The notes under the pieces: model-generated
The model's input: only the letters and a program-made list of their open reading frames with translations
What the model was told of the DNA's origin: nothing
Databases searched by the model: none
Shown: in pieces, positions 55,213 through 63,992 of the stretch
Layout: every line of letters starts with the position of its first letter
Position numbering within the stretch: position 1 is the stretch's first letter
Assembly (NCBI RefSeq): GCF_004792695.1
Contig: NZ_SRXU01000001.1
Coordinates: forward strand, 1,056,170-1,120,169
Direction of reading: 5' to 3'
DNA: 64,000 nucleotides
Origin: Sphingomonas naasensis
Lineage (GTDB): Bacteria > Pseudomonadota > Alphaproteobacteria > Sphingomonadales > Sphingomonadaceae
Position numbers and translations under genes: made by a program

Positions 55213-55436
55213 GTTCACGCGGAGACGCGAAGACGCGGAGAAAAAGAAGGGGGTTCGCGCGGAGGCGCAGAGGCGCGGAGGCATGGGCGCCGGCGGCGTT
55301 GGCCGCCATTCTCGCGCCGGGCGGCATGGCAAACAGGGTGGTTTTCGCGCCGCTGACGCGGCGAGCGAAACGCTCCCCGCCTCCCCGCCTCCGCGCGAAC
55401 AACGTCTTTTCCGCGTCTTCGCGTCTCCGCGTGAAC
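55213..55436. repeat. Nested inverted-repeat element, 224 bp
   Basis: Outer arms (55213-55239 and 55410-55436) are perfect 27-bp inverted copies. Inside them, 55253-55267 and 55386-55400 are perfect 15-bp inverted copies beginning GTTCGCGCGGAGG. The arms are built of short tandem units like CGCGGAGAC/GCGAAGAC. The central 120 bp has no coding frame of merit. It sits between the HPr-rel-A operon and the Tat protein gene. It resembles a MITE or a sphingomonad intergenic repeat; no target duplication is obvious. Confidence 0.75.
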
Positions 55437-55548
55437 CAATCAGCTCGAGACGCGCGGTAAAATGTCACGCCCGCCCCCGTCGTGCTGCGCTTGCTCAGCC
55501 TGCGGTTTGACGAAAGAACCGCCCTTCGACAAGCCAGCGCGAGCGGCC

Positions 55549-55938
55549 TCAGCCGCGCGGCATCTGCAGCGAGGCGAAGCAGGTGAAGCCGCTGGTGCCG
55601 GACTGCAGGCGGCGGATATAGTTGGTATAGGCGCGGCTGCGCTCGTAATCGGTGCCGGGCAAGGTGCCGCCCGAGAGCGCGCGCTTGACGTCCTCGGCCT
55701 TGAACGCGGTTCCCGGCGGCGGATAGGCGCCCGGGGTGCCGGCGGGCACCAAAGTGCCGTCGGCGGCGATATAGCTGCCGGCGCGCGCGGGATCGGGGAC
55801 CGGAATCTCGCAATTCATCACCGAGGCGCTGGTCTGGGCGAGCGCCGGCCGGATCGAGACGATCGCCGACGCGCCGGCGGCGCCGAGCATCAATGCGCGG
55901 CGGCGCGAAGCGACGGGTCCGGAGCTTTCGTCGGCCAT
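55549..55938 (-). CDS. Twin-arginine signal protein, 129 aa, unknown function
   Basis: SRRRALMLGAAGASAIVSIRPALA near residues 11-34 is a twin-arginine-type signal peptide (RRALML), with likely cleavage after ALA. The mature part of about 95 residues has two Cys (MNCEIPVP and GFTCFASL) that could form a disulfide, and Gly/Pro-rich loops. I recognise no enzyme motif. It is on the same strand as the HPr-rel-A genes, 356 bp upstream, with the nested repeat between, and divergent from phoR (62 bp apart). A link to the cassette is possible but unproven. Confidence 0.7.
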   Translation of the reverse strand: MADESSGPVASRRRALMLGAAGASAIVSIRPALAQTSASVMNCEIPVPDPARAGSYIAADGTLVPAGTPGAYPPPGTAFKAEDVKRALSGGTLPGTDYERSRAYTNYIRRLQSGTSGFTCFASLQMPRG

Positions 55939-56000
55939 GATGCCTTGTCCTGCGCCCGGGCGGCTTTCGCAATCGTAAATCCGTGCCTAGAACGGGACAT

Positions 56001-57203
56001 ATGCAATCGTTTCTCGGGGTTCGGACAGCGCTGGCACTCGTGGTGGCGGCGATCGCCGCCGGCGCCGGGCTGCTGCTGAGCGGCGACGTGCAGGCGAGCC
56101 TCGTCGTGCTGGTCTGCGCGGTCGCCGCGGTGCTCGTCGCGGCGAGCGGCGGCGACGCGGCCCCCGCTCCCCCGCTGCCGGTTGCCGCGCCGGCGCCCGG
56201 CGAGCCGGCGATCGCCGACGTCATCGAGGCGATCGCCGAGCCGGTGCTGGTGATCGCCGACAATCGCGTCGAGGCGGCGAATCACGGCGCGCGCGAGCTG
56301 CTCGGCCGGCACGTGCTGGGCGAGGACGTCCGCGTCGCGATCCGCCACCCGGCGGCAGCGGAGCGGCTGATGCGCAGCGACGACGGCGCGCCGGGTGCGC
56401 CGATCCATCTCGTCGGGCTCGGCACGCGCGATCAGCGCTGGGAGATGCGCGTGCGCACGCTCGGCGACGGACGCCGCGTGGTGCATCTGATCGATCGCAC
56501 CGGCAGCTATGCCGCCGAGCGGATGCGCGTCGACTTCGTCGCCAATGCCAGCCACGAGCTGCGCACCCCGCTCGCCTCGCTACTCGGCTATGTCGAGACG
56601 CTGCGCGAGGATGCCGGCGACGATCCGGGGACGCGCGCGCGGTTCCTCAAGATCGTGTTCGGCGAGGCGCAGCGGATGCAGCGGCTGATCGAGGACCTGA
56701 TCTCGCTGAGCCGGATCGAGGCCGAGAAATACCGCGTCCCCGACAAGGCGGTCGACCTCGCCGATCTGATCGATCAGGTGACCGTCGAGCTTTCGGGCAG
56801 CCCGCGCGCCGCCGATCTGGTGATCCAGATTGCGGACGTTCCCGCGGTCGTCGGCGATCCGACCCAGCTCAGCCAGCTGCTCCACAACGTCATCGGCAAC
56901 GCGATGAAATATGGCCGCGACGCCACCCCGGTGACCGTGACGCTGCAGCCCGAGGGCGAGGCGATGGTGCGCCTCAGCGTCGCCGACGAAGGCGAAGGCA
57001 TTCCGCCGCAGCACATCCCGCGGCTGACCGAGCGCTTTTATCGCGTCGATTCCGGGCGCAGCCGCTCGCTGGGCGGGACCGGGCTGGGCCTCGCGATCGT
57101 CAAGCACATCGTCGAGCGCCATCGCGGGCGGCTCGACATCGCCAGCGCGGTCGGCAAGGGCACCACCGTCACCATCCTGCTGCCGGTGCAGCGATTGTCA
57201 TAA
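56001..57203 (+). CDS. phoR: Phosphate regulon sensor histidine kinase
   Basis: A 400-aa membrane kinase. Two N-terminal hydrophobic segments (about 8-26 and 33-52) lie close together with almost no periplasmic loop, the PhoR layout. A PAS domain follows (IAEPVLVIADNRVEAANHGARELLG), then DFVANASHELRTPLASLLGY (H-box), NVIGNAMKYG, VADEGEGIP and GGTGLGLAIVKHIV. I use ATG 56001 after CGGGA. It leads phoR-pstSCAB-phoU-phoB, so it senses phosphate through the Pst transporter and PhoU. Confidence 0.95.
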   Translation: MQSFLGVRTALALVVAAIAAGAGLLLSGDVQASLVVLVCAVAAVLVAASGGDAAPAPPLPVAAPAPGEPAIADVIEAIAEPVLVIADNRVEAANHGARELLGRHVLGEDVRVAIRHPAAAERLMRSDDGAPGAPIHLVGLGTRDQRWEMRVRTLGDGRRVVHLIDRTGSYAAERMRVDFVANASHELRTPLASLLGYVETLREDAGDDPGTRARFLKIVFGEAQRMQRLIEDLISLSRIEAEKYRVPDKAVDLADLIDQVTVELSGSPRAADLVIQIADVPAVVGDPTQLSQLLHNVIGNAMKYGRDATPVTVTLQPEGEAMVRLSVADEGEGIPPQHIPRLTERFYRVDSGRSRSLGGTGLGLAIVKHIVERHRGRLDIASAVGKGTTVTILLPVQRLS

Positions 57204-57212
57204 AGCCGTAAC
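57195..57212 (+). promoter_or_regulatory. Candidate Pho box upstream of pstS
   Basis: TTGTCATAAAGCCGTAAC fits the direct-repeat PhoB consensus (CTGTCATAAAACTGTCAC) at 13-14 of 18 positions. It overlaps the phoR stop and lies about 67 bp before the putative pstS start. PhoB binding here would switch on pstSCAB under phosphate limitation. Confidence 0.7.
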
Positions 57213-57278
57213 CGACTTGCAAGACACGCGCTTTGACGTGCCGGAGCGCACGACTCGGGGTAAGCGGGAGTTCGCGAC

Positions 57279-58310
57279 ATTTTCGGCAGGTTCGGCCTGA
57301 TTGCAGCGGCGGCGCTCACGCTCGCCGGCTGCGACAGCAACACGGCGCGCGAGATCCGCGCCGTGGGATCGTCGACGGTCTATCCCTTCACCACCGCAGT
57401 CGCCGAGACCTTCGTCAACCAGGGCGGCGGCCGCAAGGCGCCGGTGGTCGAATCGATCGGCACCGGCGCCGGGCTCAAGCGCTTCTGCGAGGGCGTGGGC
57501 TGGGAATATCCCGACATCGCCAATGCCAGCCGGCGGATCAAGAAATCCGAATATGCGCTGTGCGAGGCCAACGGCGTCGGCGAGATCATGGAAGTCCAGA
57601 TCGGCGTCGACGGCGTCGCGCTCGCCGAGGCGAATAATGGGCCGCGGCTCCAGCTCAGCAAGAAGGACGTCTATCTGGCGCTCGCCGCCAGCCCGTTCGG
57701 CAAGCCCAACCCGGCGCGCAGCTGGCGCGACGTCAATCCGGCGCTGCCCGACCTGCCGATCCAGGTGATGGGCCCGCCCGCGACGAGCGGCACCCGCGAC
57801 GCGCTGGTCGAGCTGGTGATGGAGCCGGGCTGCGCCGCCGCCGATCCCGAGGTCAAGGCGCTCAAGGCGGCGAAGGATACCGCGCCCTATGACAGCCGCT
57901 GCAAGCGCATCCGCGACGACGGCCCCTATATCGACAAGGGCGAGAACGACAATCTGATCGTCCAGGGCCTCGCCGCCAATCCCAACGCGCTCGGCGTGTT
58001 CGGCTATTCGTACCTCGAGGAGAATATCGACCGGCTCCACGGCGTGCCGATCGAGGGCGTCGCGCCGAGCTATGCGAGCATCGCCGACGGGACCTATCCC
58101 GGCGCGCGGCCGCTGTTCCTCTATGTGAAGAAGCGGCATCTGCGCGCGGTTCCCGGGCTCGCCGACTTCCTGACGCTCTACGCCACGATGTGGAATCCCG
58201 AGGGCAAGCTTACCCAGCGCGGGCTGATCGCGGCGCCCGACCCGCTGCGCGCGCATTCGGCGCAGATCGTCGCGCAGCGGATCGCACTCGATCCCGCCGG
58301 GCTACACTGA
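57279..58310 (+). CDS. pstS: Phosphate ABC transporter substrate-binding protein, unusual start
   Basis: A PstS-type phosphate-binding protein of about 343 aa. The mature part has AVGSSTVYPFTTAVAETF (phosphate loop), GTGAGLKRFCEG, and GPPATSGTRDALVEL, all typical. In frame upstream of it lies FGRFGLIAAAALTLAGCDSN, a lipoprotein signal with lipobox LAGC, followed upstream by a stop at 57261. No ATG, GTG or TTG precedes this signal; ATT at 57279 has GCGGGAG at 8 bp and is the best candidate. A GTG at 57363 would lose the signal. Either a non-canonical start or a sequence error is involved. Confidence 0.85.
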   Translation: MFGRFGLIAAAALTLAGCDSNTAREIRAVGSSTVYPFTTAVAETFVNQGGGRKAPVVESIGTGAGLKRFCEGVGWEYPDIANASRRIKKSEYALCEANGVGEIMEVQIGVDGVALAEANNGPRLQLSKKDVYLALAASPFGKPNPARSWRDVNPALPDLPIQVMGPPATSGTRDALVELVMEPGCAAADPEVKALKAAKDTAPYDSRCKRIRDDGPYIDKGENDNLIVQGLAANPNALGVFGYSYLEENIDRLHGVPIEGVAPSYASIADGTYPGARPLFLYVKKRHLRAVPGLADFLTLYATMWNPEGKLTQRGLIAAPDPLRAHSAQIVAQRIALDPAGLH

Positions 58311-59686
58311 TGAACGCTTTCGCGCTTCTCTTCCTCGTCGCCGGGCTCGGCCTGATCGGCTGGCTGACCGCGCGCGCCCGCGCCAATCGCTTCGACCGCG
58401 GCGGCGCGCGCCGGCTCCACTCGCTGCCCGGCCAGCACGGCATGTATGTCGCGATGTGGACGGTGCTGCCGGCGCTGCTGTTCGTCGCGGTGTGGAGCGC
58501 GGTGAGCCCCGGTCTCGTCAAGGAAGCGGTGCTCCAGCATCCCGCGGCGGCGCAATTGCCGCAATTCGACTTCGAGCGCGACGCGCTGCTCGCCGAGGCG
58601 CGCCGCGTCGCCAACGAGGACGGCGCCGCCGCCTTCGACCCGGTGGCGCAGCAGCTCGCCGCCCCGACCCGCGACGCGCAGGCGCGCTATCGCTGGATGG
58701 GCACCGCCGCGGCGATCCTGCTCGCCTTTGCCGGCGCGGCGTTCGCGCTCACCCGCGTGCGGGCGAGCTTCAAGGCGCGCAGCCGGGTCGAGCGCGGCAC
58801 GATGCTGCTGCTGCTCGTCGCCTCGCTGATCGCGATCCTGACCACATTGGGGATCTTCCTGTCGCTGCTCTGGGAATCGCTGCGCTTCTTCCAGCAAGTG
58901 CCGATAACCGACTTCCTGTTCGGCACGCACTGGAGCCCGCAGGTGATCGACGCCGGCGATCCGGGCAAATCGCTGGGCGCGGTGCCGCTGTTCTGGGGCA
59001 CCTTCTTCATCGGCGCGATCATCGCGATGATCGTCGCGATCCCGTTCGGACTGATGAGCGCGATCTACCTCACCCAATATGCCGCGCCCTCGGTGCGCAA
59101 ATGGATGAAGCCGATCCTCGAGATGCTCGCGGGCGTGCCGACCGTGGTCTATGGCTATTTCGCCGCGCTGACGGTGGCGCCGGCGGTGCGCGATCTCGCG
59201 GTGTCGCTCGGCTACACCTATGCCTCGTCCGAGAGCGCGCTCGCCGCCGGCCTCGTGATGGGGGTGATGATCATCCCCTTCGTCTCGTCGATGGCCGATG
59301 ATTCGATCGCGGCGGTGCCGACCGCGATGCGCGACGGCAGCCTCGCGATGGGCGCGACGACCAGCGAGACGATCTCGCGCGTGCTGATCCCCGCCGCGCT
59401 GCCGGGCGTCGTCGCCGGGGTCCTGCTCGCGGTGAGCCGCGCGATCGGCGAGACGATGATCGTGGTGATGGCCGCCTCGGGCGCCGCCAATATCACGCTC
59501 AACCCGTTCGAGAGCGCCACGACGGTGACCAAGCAGATCGTCGACCTGCTCACCGGCGAGAGCGAGTTCGACAGCCCGAAGACGCTCGCCGCCTTCGCGC
59601 TGGGGCTGACGCTGTTCGTGATCACGCTGCTGCTCAACATCGTCGCGCTGCGCGTCGTGAAGAAATATCGGGAAGCCTATGAGTAA
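58310..59686 (+). CDS. pstC: Phosphate ABC transporter permease PstC
   Basis: A 458-aa inner-membrane permease. It has an N-terminal extension of about 180 residues (one or two helices and a hydrophilic region, DFERDALLAEARRVANED) before the core permease, typical of alphaproteobacterial PstC. The core has LFWGTFFIGAIIAMIVAIPFGL, the EAA-like loop EMLAGVPTVVYGYFAAL, and AIGETMIVVMAASG. It overlaps the pstS stop by one base and pstA by 8 bp. With PstA it forms the phosphate channel. Confidence 0.94.
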   Translation: MNAFALLFLVAGLGLIGWLTARARANRFDRGGARRLHSLPGQHGMYVAMWTVLPALLFVAVWSAVSPGLVKEAVLQHPAAAQLPQFDFERDALLAEARRVANEDGAAAFDPVAQQLAAPTRDAQARYRWMGTAAAILLAFAGAAFALTRVRASFKARSRVERGTMLLLLVASLIAILTTLGIFLSLLWESLRFFQQVPITDFLFGTHWSPQVIDAGDPGKSLGAVPLFWGTFFIGAIIAMIVAIPFGLMSAIYLTQYAAPSVRKWMKPILEMLAGVPTVVYGYFAALTVAPAVRDLAVSLGYTYASSESALAAGLVMGVMIIPFVSSMADDSIAAVPTAMRDGSLAMGATTSETISRVLIPAALPGVVAGVLLAVSRAIGETMIVVMAASGAANITLNPFESATTVTKQIVDLLTGESEFDSPKTLAAFALGLTLFVITLLLNIVALRVVKKYREAYE

Positions 59687-61004
59687 GTCGCTCCTTCCCC
59701 AGCTCCCGACCGGGCCGGCCGAGCCGACCGAGCGCGCGCCGACCGACTGGACGACCGTGGCGATGCAGAAGCGCATCCGCCGGCGCTATGCCCGCGAGCG
59801 GCGCTTCCGCTTCTTCGGGCTCGCCGCGGTGACTTTGTCGGCCGCGTTCCTCGCCTTCCTGCTGATCACGATGGTCGCCAATGGCTGGCGCGGCTTCACC
59901 CGCACCGACGTGGCGCTGCCGATCGATTTCCCCGCCTCGGGGATAGTGGTCGAGCGGGCGCAGCTCGCGACGCGCGGCGCCGATCTGGCGCTGGCCGGCG
60001 CCGGGCTCGAGAACATGGTCAAGAGCGCGGCGGCGACCGCGTTCGGTCCCGGCGGCGAGGAAGTGCTCTCCGAACATGCCTGGCTGCGCGTGCGCGACGC
60101 CATCAAGGCCGATCCGAGCATCCTCGACCGCAAGATCACGATCGACCTGCCGGCGTCGACCGAGATCGACCAGGCGCTGGGCGGCAAGGGCACCGCCGCT
60201 GCCGAGGCGGCGGCGGCGAAGCTCCAGCAGGCAGGCGTGCTGTCGCGACGCTTCAACGCCGATTTCCTGCACGAGTCCGATTCGACCGATCCGGTGGCGG
60301 TCGGCATCTGGGGCGCGCTCAAGGGCTCGCTGCTGACGATGGCGGTGACCTTCCTGATCGCCTTCCCGGTGGGCGTGCTCTCGGCGATCTATCTCGAGGA
60401 ATATGCCCCGAAGAACCGCTGGACCGATCTGATCGAGGTCTCGATCAACAATCTCGCCGCAGTGCCCTCGATCATCTTCGGCCTGCTCGGGCTCGCGGTG
60501 TTTCTCGGCAGCTGGAGCCTGTTCGGCTACCAGTTCGGGCCGCTCCTTCCCCGCTCGGCGGCCCTGGTCGGCGGGCTGACGCTCGCGCTGATGATCATGC
60601 CGGTGATCGTCATCGCCAGCCGCAACGCGATCAAGGCGGTGCCGCCGTCGATCCGCGACGCCGCGCTGGGCATCGGCGCGAGCCCGATCCAGGTGGTGTT
60701 CCACCATGTCCTGCCGCTCGCCATGCCCGGCATCCTGACCGGCACGATCATCGGCATGGCGCGCGCGCTGGGCGAGACTGCGCCGCTGCTGCTGATCGGC
60801 ATGCGCGCGTTCATCGTCACCCCGCCGGGCGGCTTCACCGATCCCGCCACGGTGCTGCCCGTCCAGATCTTCCTGTGGTCCGACGAAGTCAGCCGCGGCT
60901 TCATCGAGAAGACCAGCGCCGCGATCATCGTGCTGCTGGTGTTCCTGCTCGCCATGAACGGCCTGGCCATCTATCTTCGCAACAAATTCGAGACCCGCTG
61001 GTGA
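59679..61004 (+). CDS. pstA: Phosphate ABC transporter permease PstA
   Basis: A 441-aa permease. After a first helix near 55-75, a periplasmic insert of about 140 residues precedes the core, as in other alphaproteobacteria. The core has [54 protein letters not shown] and [15 protein letters not shown]. It starts 8 bp inside pstC and ends with the base that starts pstB. Partner of PstC in the membrane channel. Confidence 0.94.
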   Translation: MSKSLLPQLPTGPAEPTERAPTDWTTVAMQKRIRRRYARERRFRFFGLAAVTLSAAFLAFLLITMVANGWRGFTRTDVALPIDFPASGIVVERAQLATRGADLALAGAGLENMVKSAAATAFGPGGEEVLSEHAWLRVRDAIKADPSILDRKITIDLPASTEIDQALGGKGTAAAEAAAAKLQQAGVLSRRFNADFLHESDSTDPVAVGIWGALKGSLLTMAVTFLIAFPVGVLSAIYLEEYAPKNRWTDLIEVSINNLAAVPSIIFGLLGLAVFLGSWSLFGYQFGPLLPRSAALVGGLTLALMIMPVIVIASRNAIKAVPPSIRDAALGIGASPIQVVFHHVLPLAMPGILTGTIIGMARALGETAPLLLIGMRAFIVTPPGGFTDPATVLPVQIFLWSDEVSRGFIEKTSAAIIVLLVFLLAMNGLAIYLRNKFETRW

Positions 61005-61771
61005 TGACCGACACCCCCCACAAGATGTCCGCCCGCGGCGTGAACGTCTTCTACGGCAACAAGCAGGCCGTGAAGGACGTGTCGATCGACATCGACATGG
61101 ACAAGGTCACTGCGTTCATCGGCCCCTCGGGCTGCGGCAAATCGACCTTTCTGCGCACGCTCAACCGGATGAACGACACGATCTCGAGCGCGCGCGTGAC
61201 CGGCGACATCACGCTCGACGGCGAGGACATCTATTCCTCGGCAATGGACGTGGTCCAATTGCGCGCCCGGGTCGGAATGGTGTTCCAGAAGCCCAACCCC
61301 TTCCCCAAATCGATCTACGAGAATGTCGCCTACGGCCCGCGCATTCACGGGCTGGCGCCGTCGAGGGCCGAGCTCGACGCGATCGTCGAGCGCTCGCTCA
61401 GGCGCGCGGGGCTGTGGGAGGAAGTGAAGGACCGGCTGCAGGACAGCGGCACCGCGCTCTCGGGAGGCCAGCAGCAGCGGCTGTGCATCGCCCGCGCGAT
61501 CGCCGTCGACCCCGAAGTGATCCTGATGGACGAGCCCGCCTCGGCGCTCGATCCGATCGCCACCGCCAAGATCGAGGAGCTGATCCACGAGCTGCGCGGG
61601 CGCTATGCGATCGCGATCGTCACCCACAACATGCAGCAGGCCGCGCGGGTGAGCCAGCGCACCGCCTTCTTCCACCTCGGCACGCTGGTGGAATATGGCG
61701 ATACCGATCAGATCTTCACGACTCCCCACGAGGAGCGCACCAAGGACTATATCACCGGAAGGTATGGATGA
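61004..61771 (+). CDS. pstB: Phosphate ABC transporter ATP-binding protein
   Basis: A 255-aa ABC ATPase. Walker A is [19 protein letters not shown], the Q-loop [13 protein letters not shown], the signature [17 protein letters not shown] and Walker [14 protein letters not shown], with the switch His in VTHNMQQA. These sequences are diagnostic of PstB. The ATG at 61004 shares a base with the pstA stop; upstream in-frame Met codons lie in pstA. It overlaps phoU by 4 bp. Confidence 0.97.
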   Translation: MTDTPHKMSARGVNVFYGNKQAVKDVSIDIDMDKVTAFIGPSGCGKSTFLRTLNRMNDTISSARVTGDITLDGEDIYSSAMDVVQLRARVGMVFQKPNPFPKSIYENVAYGPRIHGLAPSRAELDAIVERSLRRAGLWEEVKDRLQDSGTALSGGQQQRLCIARAIAVDPEVILMDEPASALDPIATAKIEELIHELRGRYAIAIVTHNMQQAARVSQRTAFFHLGTLVEYGDTDQIFTTPHEERTKDYITGRYG

Positions 61772-62460
61772 TGGGGACGGGGCAGGAACATACCGTCAAG
61801 GCGTTCGACCAGGACATCAAGCAGCTCCGCGCGCTGATCAGCCAGATGGGCGGGCTCGCCGAGCAGGCGCTGCACGATGCGATGAAGGCGCTCCAGCGCG
61901 GCGACACCAGCCTCGCCGATCAGGTGCGCGGCAAGGACAAGGCGATCGACGCGATCGAATCCGAGGTCGAGAAGCTCGTCGTCCGGCTGATCGCGCTGCG
62001 CGCGCCGATGGCCGATGACCTGCGCGAAGTGATCGCGGCGCTCAAGATCGCCGCGGTGATCGAGCGGATCGGCGACTATGCCAAGAACGTCGCCAAGCGG
62101 GTGCCGCTGATCCATACCGAGGGCGAGGACCGCATCGAGGCGCTCTCGCTGCTCCCTTCGATGGCGCAGATGGCGAGCGATATGGTCCATGACGCGCTCG
62201 ACGCCTTCGCCTCGCGCGACGCCGCGGGCGCAGCACGGGTCTGCCAGCGCGACAGCGCGCTCGACGATTTCTACGATTCGATCTTTCGAACGCTCGTGAC
62301 CTTCATGGTCGAGAATCCGCGCACGGTCAGCCAGGTCGCGCACCTGCTGTTCGTCGCGAAAAACATCGAACGCATCGGCGACCATGCCACCAATGTCGCC
62401 GAGATGGTCTATTTCGCCGCAACCGGTCGCTATCTGGCCGACGAAGCGGCCGCTGCCTGA
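61768..62460 (+). CDS. phoU: Phosphate signalling regulator PhoU
   Basis: A 230-aa all-helical protein of two PhoU repeats. Each repeat has the metal-binding E/DxxxD-type helix: [21 protein letters not shown] near residue 90 and [21 protein letters not shown] near 195. It conveys the state of the Pst transporter to PhoR and keeps PhoB unphosphorylated when phosphate is ample. I use ATG 61768, which overlaps the pstB stop; ATG 61771 is equally possible. phoB follows after 9 bp. Confidence 0.96.
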   Translation: MMGTGQEHTVKAFDQDIKQLRALISQMGGLAEQALHDAMKALQRGDTSLADQVRGKDKAIDAIESEVEKLVVRLIALRAPMADDLREVIAALKIAAVIERIGDYAKNVAKRVPLIHTEGEDRIEALSLLPSMAQMASDMVHDALDAFASRDAAGAARVCQRDSALDDFYDSIFRTLVTFMVENPRTVSQVAHLLFVAKNIERIGDHATNVAEMVYFAATGRYLADEAAAA

Positions 62461-62469
62461 GGACATATC

Positions 62470-63162
62470 ATGGCCCGAGTGAAGATGCTGCTGGTCGAAG
62501 ACGACGCCGCGATCGCCGAGCTGGTGACGTGGCACTTCAAGCGCGAAGATTATGAAGTGAAGCACACCCCCGATGGCGAGGAAGCGTTGCTGCTCGCCAA
62601 GGAAGCGACGCCCGACATCGTGCTGCTCGACTGGATGGTCGAGGGGCTTTCGGGGATCGAGGTCTGCCGCCGCCTTCGCCGCATGCCCGAGACCGCCAAC
62701 ATCCCGATCATCATGCTCACCGCGCGCGGCGAGGAAGAGGATCGCGTGCGCGGGCTCGAGACCGGCGCCGACGACTATGTCACCAAGCCCTTCTCGCCAC
62801 GCGAGCTGGTCGCGCGCGTCGGCGCGGTGCTCCGCCGCGTGCGCCCCGCGCTGGCCGGTGAGGCGTTGACTTATGCCGATATCGAGATGGACACGGTGGG
62901 TCACAAAGTCCGCCGGGGCGGCGACGTCGTCGCGCTTGGGCCGACCGAATTCCGCCTGCTCAAGCATTTCCTCGAGCATCCGGGCTGGGTGTTCTCGCGC
63001 GAGCGGCTGCTCGACGCGGTGTGGGGGCATGACAGCGACATCGAGAGCCGAACGGTCGACGTCCATATCCGGCGACTGCGCAAGGCGATCAATCACGGCA
63101 ACCGCCCCGACATCATCCGCACGGTCCGCTCGGCGGGCTACGCGCTCGATACCGGCAACTGA
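62470..63162 (+). CDS. phoB: Phosphate regulon response regulator PhoB
   Basis: A 230-aa OmpR-family regulator. The receiver has LLVEDDAAIAEL, VLLDWMVEGLSG with the phospho-Asp, and DDYVTKPFSPRELVARV. The winged helix has ALGPTEFRLLKHFLEHPGWVFSRERLLDAVWG and VDVHIRRLRKAI, whose recognition helix binds Pho boxes such as that at 57195. It closes the pho operon with PhoR at the other end. No clear terminator follows; a GGGGAA/TTCCCC palindrome lies 5-17 bp past the stop. Confidence 0.97.
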   Translation: MARVKMLLVEDDAAIAELVTWHFKREDYEVKHTPDGEEALLLAKEATPDIVLLDWMVEGLSGIEVCRRLRRMPETANIPIIMLTARGEEEDRVRGLETGADDYVTKPFSPRELVARVGAVLRRVRPALAGEALTYADIEMDTVGHKVRRGGDVVALGPTEFRLLKHFLEHPGWVFSRERLLDAVWGHDSDIESRTVDVHIRRLRKAINHGNRPDIIRTVRSAGYALDTGN

Positions 63163-63287
63163 CCTAGGGGAATTTCCCCGCCCCGCACGGGTTAATCCCG
63201 AGCGCGCCGGCGGAGACATCGCGGCAATCCGGCGTTTCGGGAATGCGCATCTCCCTGCGCCCCGGAACCTGGTTCGGAGACCCCGTG

Positions 63288-63572
63288 ATGAGTCTGATCG
63301 TCCTCGCGACGGCGCTGGCCGTCAGTAGCGCCGCCCTCCCCCAAACCGATCCCCAGCAAGCCTCGCCGCCGCCCGCCGACGGCGCGCGGCTCGGCGGGCT
63401 GGCGCCGCCCAGCGGCCCGTTCGTCGACGGCCCGCCGCGGCCCGGCCAGCCGGTGGTCTTCGTGCCCAACCCGAAGACCCCGAGCGAGATGTTCCCGCCG
63501 CCGCCGCCGCGCGAGAACGTGCCCTTCTGCAAGCGCAACCAGTTCGACGGGTGCAAGCAGCGGGGCGGCTGA
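63288..63572 (+). CDS. Small exported Pro-rich protein, 94 aa
   Basis: The ATG at 63288, preceded by GGAGA, gives a signal peptide (MSLIVLATALAVSSAALPQ) and a mature part rich in Pro, Ala and Gly (QASPPPADG, PPSGPFVDGPPRPG, MFPPPPPREN) with two C-terminal Cys (FCKRNQFDGCKQ). An earlier start at 63243 would add a basic tail. No family recognised. The mature part has few charged residues until the end, which suggests a small periplasmic or envelope-linked protein. Confidence 0.7.
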   Translation: MSLIVLATALAVSSAALPQTDPQQASPPPADGARLGGLAPPSGPFVDGPPRPGQPVVFVPNPKTPSEMFPPPPPRENVPFCKRNQFDGCKQRGG

Positions 63573-63674
63573 GCGACGAATGCTGGCCTGGGCGAGGTGA
63601 ACCGGGCGAAGCGCGCAACGTCTCCTCGCCACATACGTTACTCTTCCGCAACATAGCGAGAAGAGGACGTGCGA

Positions 63675-63992
63675 ATGAAATGGACGATCATCGCCGCCGC
63701 GCTGGCGATCAGCGGCACTTCGGCGGCGCAGGACGTGCCCGCAAGCCAGCAGCAGACTCCGCCCGCGACCAGCGCGCCGGAGTCGCCGACCACGACTACG
63801 CCCGACGCCAACACCCCGCCGGCGGATCCCGCCGCGGGCACCACCGGCTCGGGCACCACGACGCCGCCCGACGCCGCACCGGCACCTGACGCCGCGCCTG
63901 CTCCCGAGGCTGCACCGGCACCGGCCGCACCCGACGCCGCGGCGCTGCCCCCGCCGGCTGCTACCCCCGCCGCAGCTGCGCCCCCACCCTAG
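63675..63992 (+). CDS. Small exported Pro/Ala/Thr-rich protein, 105 aa
   Basis: ATG 63675 has a GAGG site at 8 bp; GTG 63669 is too close to it. The signal peptide MKWTIIAAALAISGTSAAQ leads to a low-complexity mature part made of Pro, Ala, Thr and Asp (TTTTPDANTPP, PDAAPAPEAAP repeats). There is no recognisable domain. It follows the 94-aa gene after 102 bp; both may be envelope linker-like proteins. Confidence 0.7.
   Translation: MKWTIIAAALAISGTSAAQDVPASQQQTPPATSAPESPTTTTPDANTPPADPAAGTTGSGTTTPPDAAPAPDAAPAPEAAPAPAAPDAAALPPPAATPAAAAPPP

Noticed and set aside
55983..56000. GTG at 55983 as the phoR start
   Set aside because: It would add six residues without a ribosome site; ATG at 56001 has CGGGA at suitable spacing and starts right at the first membrane segment.
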